From Actinomycetota bacterium (GTDB taxonomy: Bacteria; Actinomycetota; Acidimicrobiia; Acidimicrobiales; GCA-2861595): DNA of 7,644 nucleotides. This document shows positions 5,716 through 7,644 of this stretch, piece by piece. Each line of letters begins with the position of its first letter. The first letter of the stretch is position 1. Below the pieces are notes generated by a model. It made no database searches. It had not been told where the DNA came from and saw only the letters and a list, made by a program, of their open reading frames with translations. A program made the position numbers and the translations under genes. The stretch lies in assembly GCA_016781225.1 (NCBI GenBank), contig JADDQT010000087.1, forward strand, positions 1 to 7,644, written 5' to 3'.

Positions 5716-6555
5716 TCAGCGGCGATAGCCAGAGCCGGGGTTGCTGTCAGCCGTCGGGGTGGTCGAGGGCTGCTGGCTCGGAGCCCTCTCCCTGTTGGGA
5801 GTGCCAGGGTTGCTGTCAGCGGTCGGCGTGGTGGCCGGTCGCTGGGCGGGAGCAGTCGCCGGGCGGCGCTTCTGGGCGTCGTTCGCCGCATCGGCCTTGG
5901 GAGCGTCGTTTCTCACGCTCTGGCCGAAGTCCTTGCCCTTGTCCTCGGTGGTCTGGGCCCGGTTGGACACGTCGCTGCCAAAGTTGGCCTCGGCGTTGGG
6001 GTTGGGCTGGTCGGAGGGGACCTCCGGCTTCTCGTCGGCGACGTCGTCCTGGCGGTTTCCGCCGTCCTGGCGCTTGTCGTCGCTGTCTGGCACGTTGAGG
6101 GGGCTCACCGCCTCCACCACTGCGGCCACGCCGTTCTGGGCCGGCCCGGGCAGCAGGTCGGCTGCCGCCGCGCCTGTGGTGGCGATGGTCAAGCCGCCGA
6201 GCACGACGGCTGCCTTGGCCAGCACGGCCTTGGCAAAGATGGTCTCTAGCATTGACTTTCTCCTCTTCGGTAGTCCGGCCGCCTGCGGCGCAGGCCCGGT
6301 GACGTTGCTCGCTGCCGTCGCCGACAGGTCGCCTTTATCGGTGCTGAGACCGCCCGCCAGGACCGCCGCCAGCTGCGCGCCCACCTTGGGAGGCGGAGCG
6401 CTGGCAACGCTTCTGACCTCGTTGACAAAGCTGGCCAGCTCGTCGAGCTCGGGGCGTCCGGAGGGGCTCCGGCCTGCGAGGATCGACTCCAGGGTCTGCT
6501 CGTCGAAGAGGGGCTGCGTTTGCATCTCGTCGTGGTGATCGTCGAACACGCTCAT
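5716..6555 (-). CDS. Single-pass membrane protein, probable anti-sigma factor with disordered outer tail
   Basis: This 279-residue protein starts inside the stop of the sigma gene (ATGA overlap), the usual position of a cognate anti-sigma factor. Residues 1-100 are soluble, with LDELASFVNEVRSVASAPPP at about 37-56; no HxxxCxxC zinc motif is present and there are no cysteines. A basic patch KRRK (97-100) precedes one hydrophobic segment at about 106-134 (AKAVVLGGLTIATTGAAAA within it), so the N-terminus is probably cytoplasmic and the C-terminus outside. The outer 145 residues are rich in D, N, Q, P, T, A and look disordered. They contain FGSDVS (192-197), FGQSV (210-214), and the exact repeat TTPTADSNPG at 242-251 and 265-274. 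The role of holding the sigma factor at the membrane until a signal arrives is inferred from position and topology. I do not recognise a named family. Confidence 0.72.
   Translation of the reverse strand: MSVFDDHHDEMQTQPLFDEQTLESILAGRSPSGRPELDELASFVNEVRSVASAPPPKVGAQLAAVLAGGLSTDKGDLSATAASNVTGPAPQAAGLPKRRKSMLETIFAKAVLAKAAVVLGGLTIATTGAAAADLLPGPAQNGVAAVVEAVSPLNVPDSDDKRQDGGNRQDDVADEKPEVPSDQPNPNAEANFGSDVSNRAQTTEDKGKDFGQSVRNDAPKADAANDAQKRRPATAPAQRPATTPTADSNPGTPNRERAPSQQPSTTPTADSNPGSGYRR
5738..5832 (-). repeat. Two 26-bp direct repeats, 69 bp apart, inside the membrane-protein gene
   Basis: The copies at 5738-5763 and 5807-5832 share GGGTTGCTGTCAGC and then differ at two of the remaining twelve positions. 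The spacing is exactly 23 codons, and both encode TTPTADSNPG-type text near the C-terminus. This looks like in-frame expansion of a low-complexity tail. Confidence 0.85.
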
Positions 6556-7100
6556 AGGGATACGCCCTCGGTGGAGATTTCCTTGCGCAGGGCGGCCAGG
6601 CCCCGGCGCTGGAGGGCCTTGACCGCGCCCGGTGTCTTGCCCAGGGAATCGGCGACCTGCTCCACGGTGAGGTCGACCAGGATCCGCAGCAGAAGCACGT
6701 CGCGCTGGTCCGGGGCCAGGCGGCCGAGCAGCTGTCGGACCCGCTCGTTGCTCCCCGACCGCAGGGCGTCGTCCTCGGCATCGCCGCCGCTGACGTTGGC
6801 GTCGGGCTCCTCGTCAGCCAGCGCCGGGCGCCGTCTCAGCCGACGGCGCTCGTCGACGAGTCGGTGGTGGGCGATGGTGAAGACCCAGGAGCGGAACCGC
6901 TCCTGGCTGCCCTCGAACCTCCCAATCCCCGAGAACACCCCGAGGAAGACCTCGTTGGCCAAGTCGTCGGGTTCGGCCGCTCCCTGCACCCGCAGGTAGC
7001 CGGCCACCGGTCGGGCCAGCTCCTCGAAGAGGCGCTGGAATGCCCACCCGGCATTGGCCTGGGCCGCGCTCAGCACGTCAGCGAAGGCGGCATGGCCCAT
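6552..7100 (-). CDS. ECF-type RNA polymerase sigma factor
   Basis: This is a small sigma-70 family protein with only regions 2 and 4. Counting from the upstream ATG at 7115, region 2 is about 25-93: FQRLFEELARPVAGYL, EPDDLANEVFLGVF for -10 recognition, then RFRSWVFTIAHHRLVDERRR. An acidic linker (DEEPDANVSGGDAEDDA) follows. Region 4 is about 125-180: LLGRLAPDQRDVLLLRILVD and LTVEQVADSLGKTPGAVKAL, then QRRGLAALRKE, with a helix-turn-helix. ATG at 7100 (182 residues) is preferred because GGAG lies nine bases before it; ATG at 7115 (187 residues) has no good ribosome binding site. Translation is coupled to the downstream membrane protein by a 4-nt overlap, suggesting a sigma/anti-sigma pair. I see no convincing own promoter in 7116-7179. 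The ECF subgroup and the signal sensed are not determinable here. Confidence 0.9.
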   Translation of the reverse strand: MGHAAFADVLSAAQANAGWAFQRLFEELARPVAGYLRVQGAAEPDDLANEVFLGVFSGIGRFEGSQERFRSWVFTIAHHRLVDERRRLRRRPALADEEPDANVSGGDAEDDALRSGSNERVRQLLGRLAPDQRDVLLLRILVDLTVEQVADSLGKTPGAVKALQRRGLAALRKEISTEGVSL

Positions 7101-7179
7101 CCAACGATTCTCCATCGGTCTGACATCGGCAGCTCCACTTCCCCCCTGGAGCCTGGCCGTCGGAGGCTTTGGACGGCGA

Positions 7180-7210
7180 AACGCCCCGCACCAGTCGGGC
7201 GCGGGGCGTT
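7180..7210 (-). terminator. Hairpin terminator downstream of the small basic ORF
   Basis: AACGCCCCGC (7180-7189) and GCGGGGCGTT (7201-7210) form a perfect 10-bp stem with an 11-nt loop. Read on the minus strand the 3' arm runs into TTT, giving an intrinsic terminator with a short U-tract. It lies 22 nt past the stop at 7233 and isolates the upstream reading frame from the sigma gene. Confidence 0.75.
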
Positions 7211-7232
7211 CCGGGTGACGTGGTGGAACTGT

Positions 7233-7427
7233 CTAACGAGGGCGGCCCGAGCCGTGGCTCCCCTGGGCGCCCGGGGTCGCCGGACGTTGGTTGGCCGGAC
7301 GTTGGTTGGCCGGACGCTGATTCTGCCGAGGCTTGGCCGCCTCCTGAGCGTCGTCCTGATCGTCGGCGCCGTCGTCGGGCCTGGCCTCTTGGCGGGCGGC
7401 GGCGCGCTCTCGGGCCAGCCTGCTCAC
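7233..7427 (-). CDS. Small basic low-complexity protein or 3' end of a broken gene
   Basis: Unrecognised. From the only in-frame standard start (GTG 7427) it encodes 64 residues beginning SRLARERAAARQEARPDD. An acidic stretch DDGADDQDDAQE follows, then an NQRPA repeat and a Gly/Ser/Arg end. It has no hydrophobic segment. Coding sense appears to extend upstream of the GTG: the frame is open to the window edge, and the codons before 7427 read AHAKREDGGNTQPFGQTV, with a motif resembling the tail of the neighbouring membrane protein. No ATG, GTG or TTG occurs in frame upstream, and no Shine-Dalgarno precedes 7427. The gene may therefore be truncated, frameshifted or wrongly read in a C5 run at 7487-7491. 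A terminator directly follows, which supports a real transcript end here. Confidence 0.45.
   Translation of the reverse strand: MSRLARERAAARQEARPDDGADDQDDAQEAAKPRQNQRPANQRPANQRPATPGAQGSHGSGRPR
7280..7324 (-). repeat. 15-bp tandem repeat encoding NQRPA units
   Basis: CCGGACGTTGGTTGG occurs perfectly at 7280-7294 and 7295-7309, followed by a degenerate third copy at 7310-7324. Being a multiple of three, it encodes repeated N-Q-R-P-A on the minus strand. Such short in-frame tandem repeats can vary in copy number by slippage. Confidence 0.9.
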
Positions 7428-7602
7428 CGTCTGACCGAATGGTTGAGTGTTGCCGCCGTCCTCGCGCTTGGCGTGGGCCAGGATTCGGGGGAAGTCATCG
7501 AGACGGCAACTCGGTCTAGCGTCAACATGTCTCGATAGCAGTCGAGTGGGACCAGGCGAAACAGATGAGAGAACTCGTCTCGAGGTGTCCGCGAGGGCTC
7601 GG
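7428..7602. other. Intergenic stretch with no assigned gene
   Basis: This region is somewhat more AT-rich than its surroundings. On the minus strand it holds a -35-like TTGACG (7525-7520) without a convincing -10, and an ATG at 7498 whose frame stops at 7424, overlapping the GTG at 7427. It probably contains the promoter and the true 5' end of the small basic ORF, but neither can be fixed from the sequence. Confidence 0.4.
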
Positions 7603-7644
7603 TCAGGTGCCGACGTAGGCCGCGAGGTGCTCGCCGGTGAGGGT
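7603..7644 (-). CDS. C-terminal end of an unidentified gene
   Basis: The last 13 codons, reading TLTGEHLAAYVGT and then TGA, enter from the right edge. All 13 end in G or C, as in the other genes here, which supports real coding sequence. A TGEHL-type ending loosely recalls the C-termini of UvrA-like ATPases, but this is far too short to name. It is followed by about 175 bp before the next reading frame. Confidence 0.45.
   Translation of the reverse strand, partial: TLTGEHLAAYVGT

Noticed and set aside
5741..6538. 265-residue plus-strand frame, hydrophobic and Ala/Ser-rich
   Set aside because: It is antisense to the sigma-coupled membrane protein, which has better support from its ATGA overlap, topology and downstream hairpin.
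7531..7546. Inverted repeat CTCGA/TCGAG as an operator
   Set aside because: A 5-bp stem is expected by chance at this GC content and nothing else supports it.
7574..7584. CTCG-AGA-CGAG hairpin followed by pyrimidines after the right-edge gene, as a terminator
   Set aside because: Only a 4-bp stem with a 3-nt loop; too weak to report as a feature.
1..7644. CRISPR arrays, tRNA/rRNA genes, insertion sequences or phage genes
   Set aside because: No regularly spaced repeats, cloverleaf-like segments, transposase motifs or terminal inverted repeats were seen on either strand.

Overview
This is a GC-rich bacterial window in which every gene I can support lies on the minus strand. The gene order aroC-aroK-aroB-aroQ-pepQ-efp-nusB-pyrR, the almost exclusive use of G/C at third codon positions, the GTG/TTG starts and the M. 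tuberculosis-like residue numbering of AroQ all point to Actinomycetota. The style of the sigma factor and its membrane partner suggests an uncultured or Acidimicrobiia-like lineage, but that is inference without a search.

Layout in the direction of transcription (right to left). (1) 7644-7603: the last 13 codons of an unidentified gene. (2) About 7600-7233: a short basic, low-complexity reading frame with a 15-bp tandem repeat and no convincing start, closed by a strong hairpin (7180-7210). (3) 7115-5716: a two-gene cassette with 4-nt overlap, encoding an ECF-type sigma factor and a single-pass membrane protein (probable anti-sigma factor) with a long, repeated, disordered outer tail. A 12-bp-stem hairpin (5670-5699) closes it. 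(4) 5630-375: a tightly packed run aroC, aroK, aroB, aroQ, pepQ-like peptidase, efp, nusB. Most junctions overlap or are separated by only a few bases (14-nt overlap, 4-nt overlap, 4-nt gap, 4-nt overlap, 4-nt overlap, 13-nt gap). (5) 271-1: the 5' part of pyrR, preceded by a hairpin with the hallmarks of a PyrR-binding loop.

The operon makes late shikimate-pathway enzymes: AroB (DAHP to dehydroquinate), AroQ (dehydroquinate to dehydroshikimate), AroK (shikimate to shikimate-3-phosphate) and AroC (EPSP to chorismate). AroE and AroA are not in the window. It also carries housekeeping translation and transcription factors (EF-P, NusB), an aminopeptidase, and at its end the pyrimidine regulator PyrR.

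The most interesting signals are: a candidate PyrR-binding RNA hairpin overlapping the pyrR Shine-Dalgarno; a -10-like box 7 nt before the aroC GTG, implying a leaderless transcript; a non-zinc sigma/membrane-protein pair whose FGQ(S/T)V tail motif reappears in the neighbouring small ORF; and near-identical GC hairpins on both sides of that sigma cassette.
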